Source: Hypericum androsaemum (taxonomy: Eukaryota; Streptophyta; Magnoliopsida; Malpighiales; Hypericaceae). Taken from it: DNA of 64,000 nucleotides. The notes beneath the pieces were generated by a model, which searched no databases, was not told the origin of the DNA, and worked only from the letters and a program-made list of their open reading frames with translations. Made by a program: the position numbers and the translations under genes. The stretch's first letter is position 1; each line of letters opens with the position of its first letter. The stretch lies in the NCBI GenBank assembly GCA_963995505.1, contig OZ023181.1:22130221-22194220 (forward strand), read 5' to 3'. This document shows, in pieces, positions 1 through 13,993 of this stretch.

Positions 1-403
1 TGGAGGTGTTAAGGGTGTTTCCTGGGATTTTTGCCTAAGACACCACTGATGAAGATGAAGGAGGAGGGAGAGAACGAGGAGGAGAGAAAAAGATGGTTAA
101 TTAATATTTAAGTGAGATATTTTTTTGAAAAAAATTAAAATAATTTCATACTAATTAGGTAATTTACCATTGTATACGTCGGCTTTAACTTAAGCCACTC
201 TATTGCCATGTGTCTTCCACGTCGTCTCAAAACGACGTCGTTTCGGGCGGGTTTGGACGGGTAGCTGCCCTGGACCTGCCCGGATAATTGGTGGTTAACC
301 ACAAAGTACTAAAATACCAATTTGAAACCACATGATACTCCAGACGAAATGGGTGAAACTACAGGGTACTAAAATAAACTTATCCTTTAAAACTATTTGT
401 CAC
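1..403. other. Intergenic, AT-rich, no gene seen
   Basis: No coding exon is recognisable here. The sequence is AT-rich with short A/T runs. It ends at the left target-site copy (396-403) of the hAT-like element that follows. Confidence 0.6.
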
Positions 404-1147
404 TAGGGATGGCAAAAATATTTGTACCCTGAGGGTCGGACCCTACCCTTACCCTACGGGTCGGACCCTACCCTTACCCTACGGGTCTAGGGTATGTTGA
501 CTTTGACTGGGTCTAGGGTAGGGTATGAGTATGAGTCCATGTTTAGAATTAGGGTCTAGGGTAGGGTATGAATCTATAGTAAGACCATGTGGGTCGAACC
601 ATACCCTTATATTTTTATCATATTTTAGACTCTATCCTAATTAGACCATAGTGAAACCCTAATTAGATCGTATTAATAATATATATAATATAATTTATGG
701 TTAGCTTTAACATAATAAATTACACGACCAACTTAGATGTCGCGAATGATGGATCACTAAAAGCCGACATTTTATATATTTCTTTGTTGAATTGTTTATA
801 TACTTCAAACTCGAAAAGAAAAACCTTGTACTATTGAAATTAAATTCTAAAATTTGATGTTTCATCAATTTTCTATTAAATATTGATGTGTAATATAGTA
901 GATGTCTTAAATTTATTTAAATTTTATATAAAAATTAACTTTTGATTAAAAATTATCAAAATGCAGAACGTTAAAAGGTCGGATCCTACAGACCTTGTAG
1001 ACCCTGGATCTCCAGGAGGGTATGATATGAATCTAACAATAAAAAATTTGTAGAGTCTATAGTAGGATATGAGTCCAACTAAAAAAAACTAGGGTATGAG
1101 TATGGTCTTATCAATACTCTACCCTGCCCTACTCATTGCCATCCATA
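404..1147. mobile_element. Non-autonomous hAT-like DNA transposon, copy 1
   Basis: The element begins TAGGGATGGCAA and ends TTGCCATCCATA, a short terminal inverted repeat of a type known from plant hAT elements. It is flanked by an 8-bp target duplication, tttgtcac (396-403) and tttatcac (1148-1155), matching at 7 of 8 bases. Next to the ends are many GGGTAGGGTA / ACCCTACCCT-like subterminal repeats in inverted orientation, a usual layout for hAT transposase binding sites. There is no transposase frame, so it would depend on an autonomous partner. A sister copy lies at 51954-52655. It sits about 360 bp upstream of the VPS35 start codon, so it could affect that promoter; this is inference only. 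Confidence 0.8.
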
Positions 1148-1506
1148 TTTATCACTGACCCTTTCCGGATAAATATCATATTTCTTTTTTCTTTTGTAAA
1201 AGTAAAATTTCGATTTGGATTAGTTGAATCAATAATTAAAAAAATTGCTTAAAATCGAAGTAAAGAGCCCAACCCAAACCGAACACGGCCCAACGATCCA
1301 AGAAGAAAAATGGAAGAGGAGAAAGCTGAAAGCAGTGAGAATCTTAAAATAAGCTCCGGAGAGGAGAGGAGAGGAAACAAATAGGACGGGCAGTTGTGAG
1401 ACTTTGGAATTCCCACCCTAACCTTTTCTCCGTATACTACAAGCAAAAAGTCAATTCTCCAAACCAACCAATTGACGAAACGCAGCGTTTCACCTCCCAC
1501 AAGAAT

Positions 1507-4500
1507 ATGATCGCGGACGGGGTGGAAGACGAGGAGAAATGGCTGGCGGCCGGGATCGCCGGCCTCCAGCAGAACGCCTTCTACATGCACCGCGCCCTCG
1601 TAATAACTACCTCTAACCCTAGGGACTCATCCCTCTTTTAGCTCAATCTGCTCTAATTTTTTTAGCCTAGCGAATCTTAGATCGAGAATGTTCCTATTGC
1701 CTTGGCTGATGGAGTTTATTGAAATTTGGATTTAGGACTCGAATAATTTGAGAGACGCGTTGAAGTACTCGGCGCAGATGCTCTCCGAGCTCCGCACTTC
1801 GAAGCTCTCCCCTCAGAAGTACTACCAGCTCTGTTAAGTTCGACTCTCCATCTCTATTTCCTTCTACTTCTGTTTCGATTTGTTTTGTTTCGTTCCTTTG
1901 TGGATCTACTGGGAAGGGAAGGTGAACTCGCTAGCGGTTTTAGGCTGCATTTCAAGTGTCTTTTCGTAGTGACTTGCTAAGGTTAGCTGGCAGTGGTGTA
2001 GGGGGTTAAAAGCTGAACGGTTGCTGTTGATTTTGTGGTGGATCGACGGGCACTAGGGCGTTTGACGACTTAAGGAAGCTCAAGATGTTCTACTCTGCTC
2101 TCATTTTCCTTTTGTTTCGATTTGTTTTATTTTCCTTTCCCTTGTATGTTGATAATTTAGGAAGGAAAGTGAATTCACAAGCGGTTTTAGGCTACATTCA
2201 AGTGTCTTTTGACATTGAGATGCTAAGTATAGCTGGCAGTATTAAGGGTGTTTTAATGCTGATCGGGTGCTGGTGATTTGTCATTGGGTTGACAGACATG
2301 AGAGCGTTCGATGAATTAAGGAAGATCGAGATGTTCTTCAAGGAAGAAGCTCGGCGTGGTTGTTCCATTGTCGATCTTTACGAGCTCGTTCAGCATGCTG
2401 GCAACATACTCCCTAGATTGTAAGGCCCCCTCTTTTGCTTAATGCCTTACTTTCCCATCTGTTTCATCAATACCACCCAAGTGGCCTAATATATAGCATT
2501 TTCTTTTCTCTTGTTGTTGTTCTTATCTTCAGTAATCAACTTGGACATCATTTAGCTTCCCGTGTGTATTGTTCTTTGATAGTGTCATAGATTTAGGGGG
2601 TTCTAATGCTTAACATGGGTCTTAGCTTCTCTGGAATATATGAAAAGTAACCTGGTGCAGATGGAGTTGGTTTATATAACACTATGCTTACTGGATGAAC
2701 TTATTTACGGAAATTGTGGACCAAAGGTACTAAACTGTTTCAACCTTGGTGAAATTTCTCCAACAACAAATCTAATTATCCACGGAGCAATGTCATTGTG
2801 GCACTGACACTCTGTGTGTTAATCTTTTCCATGGTTTTGAGAGGATTCTGCCGTGCTAATTTGTAACCAGACTACTAATAATATGATCAGTCATCCTAGT
2901 TCTCATTCGTCTCCAGATTCACATTTTCTCATGTTTTAAGTTGCGTTTTCAATGGGTTCTATAGAATGACATTTGAAGCATTCTGGTGATGAAACAGGAG
3001 TTCACATGGACTAGCATGCACTTGACAATGGTGTGCTTTAATCACAAAACTTGGGGACTGCAGAGGGATTAAAATTTTATGCATTGAAGTTTACCTCATG
3101 CTATGATTACCTTAATTTTTTATTTGCTCCAGAAAACTAGGAAGTCCAACAATGTGATAAAAAATTGTGAAAGAATCATGCACTTTGATTACTTTGTAAC
3201 GAAGCAACTATTTTCGGTGAGTAGGCCGTTTGTTGTTCAGTGATCTGGAATCGAACAACTTATTTCAAACTTGAGCAGCTGATCGTCTGTTTTGCTTCAA
3301 TCAATAAGTTGGGCAGACCGCATATGTTTGACTTATCAGCTTGTGGAGCTCAGAAAATATGGCACTTGATTGGATCCTGATACATGGTTTTGTTTTCTCA
3401 AATAACTTTCAGGTATCTCCTATGCACTGTAGGATCCGTGTATATTAAATCTAAAGAAGCTCCAGCTAAAGATGTCCTTAAAGATTTGGTCGAGATGTGC
3501 CGTGGTGTCCAGCATCCAGTTCGTGGGCTTTTCTTGAGGAGTTATCTTTCTCAAGTTAGCAGGGATAAATTACCCGATATTGGTTCTGAATATGAAGGGT
3601 AAGCATCCATTTTTGGTTCTGCAGATATTTTTTTTGGAAGGTAAATATTACACGTAGTTACACCTGCCAGCAATTGAACCTTGGACCTCTGTCAAGTTAT
3701 GCTACACTTATGCCGTTAGGCCAAATGCCCGTTGTAGTTATAGATGTGAAAACTGTTGGCGTTCCTGGGCTGTTCAGTGTCCTTTAGAATGATAAAGTTG
3801 GGCCATATCATCATTGGTCACTGACATCCACGTCATTGACCCTGGTACTTTCTGCTGGGCAATGGTCAGACGAGGTTTATGGTGGATCTAGTGTTACCTA
3901 GCATCAAGCAAAAGCTTTTGAAATGGTGGTTGGGTAGTTTCAGTCAATGATACAACCATGTTTGAACTATTTAAGTTGAGTTGGAAGGGACTGATAAAGA
4001 GTGTTTTCCACCTTTGGTTGTCTCTTCATATGACTATATATTGGTGGCCTTTTTTATTCTTGCAGAGATGCCGATACAGTTGTGGAATCCGTGGAATTTG
4101 TGCTGCAAAACTTTACAGAGATGAATAAGCTGTGGGTGCGGATGCAGCATCAGGTTGGTTAAATTGTCTTTAAGTAAGCAGTTCTCATGTTTGCATGCAT
4201 GTAGCACGAACCCCCTGCGCCATAAAGGTAAAAAGTGTATCATGAGGGCATGATTTCTGGTCGTGCAGGTCATAGACTGCTTATGAATTATTCATTCTCT
4301 TAGATGATCCTGAGTTGAGGATTGCTGTCGGGCTTTCTGGTCTGCAGGGGCCTGCCCGGGAAAAGGAGAAACGGGAGAAAGAGAGGAACGAGCTACGCGA
4401 TCTCGTAATACCCATAACAGAAGGTTTTTTTTTCCTGTGGAATGGTGGAGTTGAAACTTAATTCATAAACTAATGTCAAACCTATTGAACTCATTACCAG

Positions 4501-7500
4501 GTAGGTAAAAATCTGCATGTCCTGAGTCAGATAGAAGGTATTGATCTTGAGATGTACAGGGAAACTGTGCTTCCAAGAGTCCTTGAACAGGTCCGTTTCA
4601 GTTTTTATTAATTCATCGTATGTTATCAACCTGTTATATGATGTATGCCTGCCGACCATCCTGGAGTTTATCTTTTTTGTGACAGGTGGTCAATTGCAAA
4701 GATGATCTTGCTCAGTTTTACTTAATGGATTGCATTATCCAAGTCTTTCCTGATGAGTATCATTTGCAAACTCTTGAGATACTCTTGGGTGCTTGCCCCC
4801 AACTTCAGGTACATAGTGTCTTGCATGTTGCTTCTCTACAAGTCAACAGTTAAGGCATCCTTGTCTATTTAGTTTGGTCTTCGTGGAATAGAGTCAGAAG
4901 TCTCTGGTTCCTTGTTAATATAACCATTTTCTTTTATATGATTTCAGCCATCTGTTGACATCAAGACTGTGCTATCCAGATTGATGGAAAGGCTATCGAA
5001 TTATGCAGCTTCCAGTACAGAAGTTTTGCCTGAGTTTTTGCAAGTAGAGGCTTTTTCAAAGTTGAACAATGCAATTGGGAAGGTAAATCCTTTTCATCTC
5101 CTCTGTATTCTTCAATTCAAGAGTATGAGTTTGCATCTTCATTCTTAAAATTAAATAATTAGAAGTTAACAGAACTGAAACTTATGGCATGCTATCCCAG
5201 AATATGTTTCATGCGAAACAGGGAACTAACATTCCGGTGCTGTTTGTGTGTTTTTGTTGAACCTTTTAAATGTAATGTTGGTGTGTTGCTAGTTATGCTT
5301 ATTTCTGATATATTTTCAGGAACATTATTTTTAATAATGTTTCAAGGGAAAGTTTCTTTGTTATTTCATTTCCATCTAGATGACTTATCGGAATCCCGTA
5401 TAAATCATGTGGATACAGGTGATTGAAGCACAAGTTGATATGCCCACTTATGGAGCCGTTACCTTGTATTCATCTCTGCTGACATTTACTCTTCATGTCC
5501 ACCCTGACCGACTGGATTATGCAGATCAAGTCTTGGTACTCTCTTCATATTATTGAACCTTGTTTGATTCTATTTAGCTTTCTGGCATGTTGCAAGTTTT
5601 TTCCATTGCTTAAAATCATGGTGACTATACCACATTTGACAATCTGGACAACTTATTCTTTCATTTATCAAACATTACTTGGCACACTTTTATGTTTCAT
5701 GTTGAGGCAGAAGCAGCTAGGGTCCAAGTTCAGGCTGAAAAGAATTGATTGAATAATTATACCATGCCAAATCTTGAATCTTTTAAATTAGTTTGCCACC
5801 TAAATAAATTATTTACAGCTTGTAGGTGCACAAGTTTCTTTTCTTATTACCAACATACAACTTGTGACAGAAGTTGGTTCTTGTTTGCTATATCCGAGAT
5901 CCTGTATTTCTTAAGCAGTTTCTGGTCTTCATCATTTTAGGGAGCATGTGTTAAGAAATTGGCTGCCAAAGGAAAGCCTGAAGATAGCAAAGCCACCAAG
6001 CAAATAGTTGCACTCTTGAGTGCTCCTTTGGAAAAATACAATGATGTTGTCATTGCGTTGAAGCTCTCAAACTATCCTCTTGTGATGGAGTACCTTGACA
6101 ATGAGACAAGCAAAGTCATGGCAACTGTTATTATTCAAAGTATTATGAAAAACAATACGCAGATTTCTACAGCTGAGAAGGTTTACTTTTCCTCCTGTCC
6201 TTTATTATTTATTTTACTAGACCCAACGGTAACACCTGTTCTTTTGATTTTGGTTCATGTAGGTTGAAGCATTGTTTGAATTGATAAAAGGCCTCATCAA
6301 GGATTTGGATGGATCTCAGGATGAGGTTAGTTGTAATATTCCATTTCCTTTGTGCCAAGTCTTTTGTCACATAATTAGAAATCTTAATTTTAACTTATCA
6401 GCTTTTTCTTACATTTCTCGACCATTTAGGGTGATGAAGATGATTTTAAGGAGGAACAAAACTCTGTTTCACGTCTCATTCAGATGTTGTACAATGAGGA
6501 CCCAGCCGAATTGTTTAAGGTCGTTTATCTGTCCCAAAAATCTTTCATGTATTAGTTAATTGTTTTGAAAATTTGTAGCCAATGACGTTACTTTGTGATC
6601 TTTCTACTACAGATCATATGCACAGTGAAAAATCATATAATCACGGGAGGTCCAAAGCGCCTCCCCTTCACTGTTCCTCCTCTTGTTTTTTCTTCCCTTA
6701 AGGTTTGTTTTTTTACACAAGCTGGCATTTGGTGAATTGGTAGTTATGAGAATTGAAATGATGGGGAAATTATTGAGGTGATGTTCTTTCTGGAAGACAA
6801 TTCATTTTAACACTTATTTCATGTCTTCTCATGTGGGAACGGCAGTTAGTGAGGCAATTACAGGGACAGGATGAAAATCCATTTGGAGATGAAAGTTCCA
6901 CTCCGAAGAAAATATTTCAGCTTCTGAATCAGGTACTGAATTTTATTTTTGTGACTAGCAAATTGGCCATGCTACTGTCTTTTATGCAAGCAAGTGGTGA
7001 GTAAAATATTTTATTTTGTTTCAGACTATTGAGGCTTTGTCAGTCATCCCAGCACCTGAATTGGCTTTAAGGCTGTACTTGCAGTGCGCAGAGGTATGGG
7101 GAGAGAATAGCAGTGTTGCTACTTCGATCTTCAAATTCCATTCTCATGACATTAGTGTTGTTTTGGTCTCGTTATTAGGCTGCCAATGATTGTGACTTGG
7201 AACCTATTGCATATGAATTTTTTACCCAAGCATATATTTTGTACGAAGAAGAGATCTCGGTAAGTTGATTTTTCGCTTTATCAGTGAACATCATTTATTT
7301 TGATTTATTTGCAGGTCCTTTTTTAACCAATACCTTTGTTAAAACAGGATTCAAAAGAACAGGTGACTGCACTTCATCTCATTATTGGAACTCTTCAGAG
7401 GATGCATGTATTCGGTGTCGAGAACAGGGATACATTGACACACAAGGCCACGGGGGTATTTTACTTCCACATCGCTTGTTTTCCTCATATATGTACTGCT

Positions 7501-8275
7501 ACTCCCATACTGATTCTCGGTGTACTGTGATTTGAGCAGTATTCTGCTAAACTTTTGAAGAAGCCTGATCAGTGTCGAGCTGTCTATGGTTGCTCTCATC
7601 TTTTCTGGGTTGATGATCAAGATAACTTGAAAGATGGAGAGAGGTTTGTACCTTAACATTGGAAGAATAAGGAACTTTTCTGCTATTGATTTTCGAAATG
7701 TGTTGTCCCATTTCTCCTTGGAATAATGTCACTGTATATTATGCATCTGTTTGATGGTGGCTCGGTTTTCTCTCTCAGGGTTTTGATATGCCTAAAACGT
7801 GCTCTAAGAATCGCAAACGCTGCTCAACAAATGGCGAATGCTGCCAGGGGTAGCACCGGATCTGTCATTCTCTTCGTTGAGATTCTAAACAAGTAATTGT
7901 TTGAACTTCGGCACAAGTTTCTTTATTCTTTTAATAAAAGCTGTCAATTTACTTTGTGTTCTCAACTAACCCAACTGCAGCTGCTTGTCAGCTAACATTA
8001 CACTGATGCTAATGCTTTGAATTACTGACTTTCATTCCTATAAAAACTTGTGTTTTTATTGAAGGTACCTTTACTTCTTCGAGAAGGGAAATCCTCAGAT
8101 AACTGTTGCTGCAATCCAGAGCCTATTAGAATTAATCACGACTGAGATGCAGAGTGATTCAAACACACCAGACCCCGCAGCAGACGCTTTCCTTGCCAGC
8201 ACACTCCGGTACATTCAGTTCCAAAAACAGAAAGGCGGTACAGTTGGCGAGAAGTACGAGCCTATAAAAGCATGA
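1507..8275 (+). CDS. VPS35: VPS35, retromer cargo-recognition subunit
   Basis: Vacuolar protein sorting-associated protein 35, the alpha-solenoid scaffold of the retromer core (with VPS26 and VPS29), which recycles vacuolar sorting receptors from endosomes. I read 21 exons with GT-AG borders: 1507-1599, 1736-1832, 2296-2419, 3413-3598, 4066-4153, 4348-4404, 4501-4590, 4686-4808, 4948-5082, 5419-5535, 5941-6180, 6263-6325, 6430-6519, 6613-6702, 6846-6932, 7025-7093, 7179-7259, 7348-7455, 7540-7643, 7779-7892 and 8065-8275. They sum to 2367 bases, giving 788 residues, close to the usual plant length of about 790. The N-terminus starts [16 protein letters not shown] and contains the conserved [12 protein letters not shown] and [14 protein letters not shown] blocks (the latter in the VPS26-binding region). 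The C-terminal half carries the [14 protein letters not shown] and [13 protein letters not shown] blocks typical of VPS35. There are no internal stops. Exon 2 ends with an unusual donor (CTCT^GTTAAG), and intron 2 contains a partial duplicate of exon 3. Confidence 0.97.
1831..2345 (+). repeat. Intronic tandem duplication with decayed exon-3 copy
   Basis: Two diverged direct copies about 245 bp apart (roughly 1831-2092 and 2093-2345) cover the end of VPS35 intron 2 and the first third of exon 3. Shared landmarks are TTTCGATTTGTTTT, GCGGTTTTAGGCT, CAAGTGTCTTTT and AGCTGGCAGT. In the upstream copy the exon-like part (2050-2092) still reads [14 protein letters not shown] in frame, against [14 protein letters not shown] in the true exon. 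Its acceptor AG has become GG (gacgg instead of gacag), so it should be skipped. The true exon 3 at 2296-2419 completes the reading frame. Confidence 0.85.
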
Positions 8276-9596
8276 AGCGATTAAACAGTGCCGTCAAGCC
8301 ACCGTAGTTTTGGTTGAAATACTATTCCGGTTCGCGGCTCCTGGGACTCGGACATCAAAAGGGTTATATATGATGTCGTTCCTTGTCGATCGACAAGGGA
8401 CGATGATATGTGCAGTAGTAACCAGAAGCAGTAGCGGGTGGACTTCTACTTAATTTCGCCCGGACTTGCCATTTGTACTAGTAGATATCCAATTAGTGCA
8501 CCCCGTGAATAGTTTACTTGCTTAAAGTTTCCGCTTTTGCTTGTACCGAAGTTTTTCTTCCTTTTTATTTGTCGGAGTATTGAAAATAAAACAAGAGTCG
8601 AGCCGATATGGATCTGATCGAGTTTGCGAACTACAATCTATTTGTGAATTTCCATTCTTCCGCAAGTTTCCATTCCAACAGCCACACTTATTTTTAAGAC
8701 TGATCGATAAAATTTTACTATGATCACGACAACGGATATGACTCGATATGTTTGATTTAGCATTTCTAGATTTGTGGCAACCTTTATAGGGTACTTGCTT
8801 TTATACATTACAATTAACAGCACTCATTCATTCAAGATTCGTTGCATCGAAAATTTACGCTTCCTTCTAAGATTTGGATCATGTAAACCGAATCTTACTG
8901 AATATTTCAGCCAAGCTGCAATATTGGATCAGCGAGGACCATCTCTGAGGTTCTTTTTTGTCGATCAAAAAAGATTAAAACATGTTAACAACTTCACAAC
9001 GTTGGAGACTTGACTAGCTGGATTATTGGACAAAATATATTTTGTAAACATTTAAGAGAGGCCTTGCTCATCATGTCAAGCACATCATGTCACTTCAACG
9101 TTGCCACCACGTTGACCTAATTGCGCACCTCCAAAAGTAACCAACCAAAAAGCTGACTTCGTCAATTATTACTTCGGACTTATATTAGTCGGGCACTGAT
9201 TGTCCGAATAACGGGTGGTATAAGGGACCATTAAGTGCATGGCAGATGATAACCAATCCCTTCAATTACAAGCAAATATAATAGCATGTAAGCCACAGGA
9301 ATAAAAGGTTTCCTAACAGGGAGGGATGATGATATCCAATTCCTTAATACATAAAAAAAAAACCCATCAAAAAAAGCAGCAGTAGTTAGGAAACGGGGAA
9401 CAAAAAGGGAAGGGTGGGAATCTTGAATTCAAAGATTAGAAATGATCCATAACAATCCAACGAAAGCAACACCAAACCGCCTCCTAATTATCATGTGTTG
9501 TTGGGGGCATAATCGAGTTTCTTCCAAAGCAATTCGAAATGAAGGAGAGAAACAAGGGGTGGTAGCAATGGTGCCGTTGAACTTTACACCTATTTC
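8276..9596. other. 3' UTR of VPS35 and intergenic spacer
   Basis: The first 300 or so bases after the VPS35 stop are presumably its 3' UTR. The rest is AT-rich spacer leading to the 3' end of the ROP gene on the other strand. The genes are convergent. The short frames here have no recognisable family and look random. Confidence 0.6.
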
Positions 9597-11750
<2,154 letters not shown>

Positions 11751-11820
11751 TTACCACGGTATAAAAACAAAAGAAGAAATTACACCCCTCCAGATCTTCA
11801 CCGGACGAAGAAAAGGGTAC

Positions 11821-12110
11821 AATCTCTCTCTCTCTCTCCCCTCTCTCCCCACAGTCCCTAAAGAAAAAGAGAGCTTCTTTCTCTTCTTCTTCTTCTTCCA
11901 GCTTCCTCTCTACAACTACGCGTCTGTCTCTCTTCAATGAGCCATCTGCGAAAAGAAGCAATCTTTCCAATTGGTGAAACCCTATGAAGCGAAGATGTAG
12001 AGAGAGAGAGAGAGAGAGAAAATGCGGGAGAGGAGAGAATGTGGCTTAACTGAAAAGGTTGGGAGATTTTGAGGTTATGGATTTGGTGGAGAAGAGAGAG
12101 AGAGAGAGGG
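11821..12110. repeat. CT/GA dinucleotide tracts in ROP 5' region
   Basis: A CT tract at about 11821-11840 and TTC repeats at 11877-11900 are followed by GA tracts near 12000-12019 and 12092-12109. On the ROP coding strand the first reads as GA-rich leader sequence, about 120-140 bases upstream of the start codon. Such GA/CT blocks often lie in plant core promoters and 5' UTRs; a regulatory role here is inference. Confidence 0.7.
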
Positions 12111-13175
12111 AGAGGAAATTACTATTAGGAGAGAGCTGTTTTTTTTTTCCTTCTTTTTTTCGGTTTTTTAATTTGTTTGTTTTGTGTATATTTACCTTAT
12201 TTAGGCCGGGAAATTATGCCGTTGAAGCGGTCGTTGAGCGGAACCAATCTTCTTCGCCAACTAACCCAACGCTTCTTCTGCTCCACCTCACCACCTCCTC
12301 CTATTTTGGGACTTTCTTTTATTTAGTTTTATTTTTTAAAAAAAAAATATACTTTTTGAGATAACTTTAAAGTAATTTTCTTGGAAAAAAGAAATTCCCA
12401 TATCTTTGTCTTTTTTAAGCAAAAAATACAGAGGGCACAAATTTAAAACGAAAGGGCTGGGGAGTGGGGACCTCAATCGGGTGTCCTTCTTTTTGGTGTT
12501 ATTATTTTTCCCGAGGTAAAATGGTATTTCATTACTCCAAATCTCCAATACAAATATTATTTTTCTGTTAAGAAATGACTATCAGGTAAGTAAAAAAATT
12601 GAATTGCCTAACATTGGATAATAATTGAAAATCAATATCAATTCATAGCTTTTTTTTCTTGTATGACTATTATTCGCTATCATAACTGAATTTCTTTTTT
12701 ACTTGGATTGCTTCATATTAGTATATCTTCCCCTCAAAAAAATTCATATTAGTATATCAATTAATTCTTATAACATCGCTAGATAATATATCTGAAGTGA
12801 TTTCGCAAATTCTTGAACATTCAATTTATGTGTTACTAAATGAAAATCGACAAAATTTTATCTATTGAATTTTAACCTAATAAAGTTTCTAAAATTTGAA
12901 CTCAATAGATTTGATTCCGTTGATCTACGGTTTTATTTATGTGTTACCTGGTCACAAAATCTTTGGTCTTTAGCATTTGAATTTCTCCACCATTTAAATT
13001 GAAATAGGGGGGAGCTTTTCCAATCCCGTTGATTGCTTTAGGAGAAAGGCACGCGCCAATTTCGAATCTTGGATTCGATTAGTTAATGACCCACGCTTCC
13101 AATTCAAAATGTTCCACGAGGACTTTGTGAAATTGATTCCAAATAAGTGTAACAAGAAGTGGAATCCTATGCAAC

Positions 13176-13203
13176 GGGGGGGGGGGGGGGGGGGGGGGGG
13201 GGG
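13176..13203. repeat. Homopolymer run of 28 G
   Basis: An uninterrupted run of 28 G on the plus strand, in an otherwise AT-rich spacer. It could form a G-quadruplex. Runs this long are difficult for sequencing and assembly, so its length is uncertain. Confidence 0.9.
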
Positions 13204-13993
13204 CCTGTGTTAACTTTTTATGGTAAAGTAGTAATGTGTTATTCAGTGCATGAAACTGCAAGTAATGGTCTGTTCGAATATATAGAATAGATCATATCTC
13301 AAATTCGAATTTTAGTTTTGTAATTTTACACAACTCAAATATCCAATCTCGTGCTTTCGAGAAAAAAAAGAAGGTAGTGGTGGTTAATTCTAACAAACAA
13401 CTTGTGAGAAGCACTGTTCTAACATACAGTGTAAGAAATTCTCAAAAAAATAGCATACATGATCCCTTAAAATGTTAATAAAATATACCAAATTTATTCA
13501 TAATTAAACCAAACTCCCGTTAGTAAGTTGGAAGGATATTATCCACGAGAATTATGCAGATCGATGAAACTTCACCTTCTCGATATTTTTTAGTGAATTA
13601 AATTTAAGAATTAACCTAAACTCCGGGACATGGACTTTAGAAAGTATTAAATTTTGTTCTCCTTCTAAGTAAGAATTTTCTGTTTTTGCAAAGAATGAGA
13701 ATTGATCCACTTACCCTATAAAAAACAAGGTCTTAAAACAAGGTAAGACATGTTATCATCTTACCCTTGTACCGTCTCAATATCTTTGGCAGTAAGAGAA
13801 TGCAAACTTGACAAATTTATTGACCACAACTAAGTATATTACATCTCAAGTGGTATATAAAGCTTTTGATGAGTACAGTCAATGCAATACAAAATGGGTA
13901 GAGAAGCGGCTACTGACTATAGCTAAACTATGTAATGCATACACCATCTCCATTCCATGCGGTTTCGGGCAAGAAGACGCGCGGGGACGACGA

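Noticed and set aside
404..1147. Telomere-like GGGTAGGGT repeats as an interstitial telomere
   Set aside because: The units are not the plant telomere unit, occur in both orientations, and are bounded by inverted ends and a target duplication.
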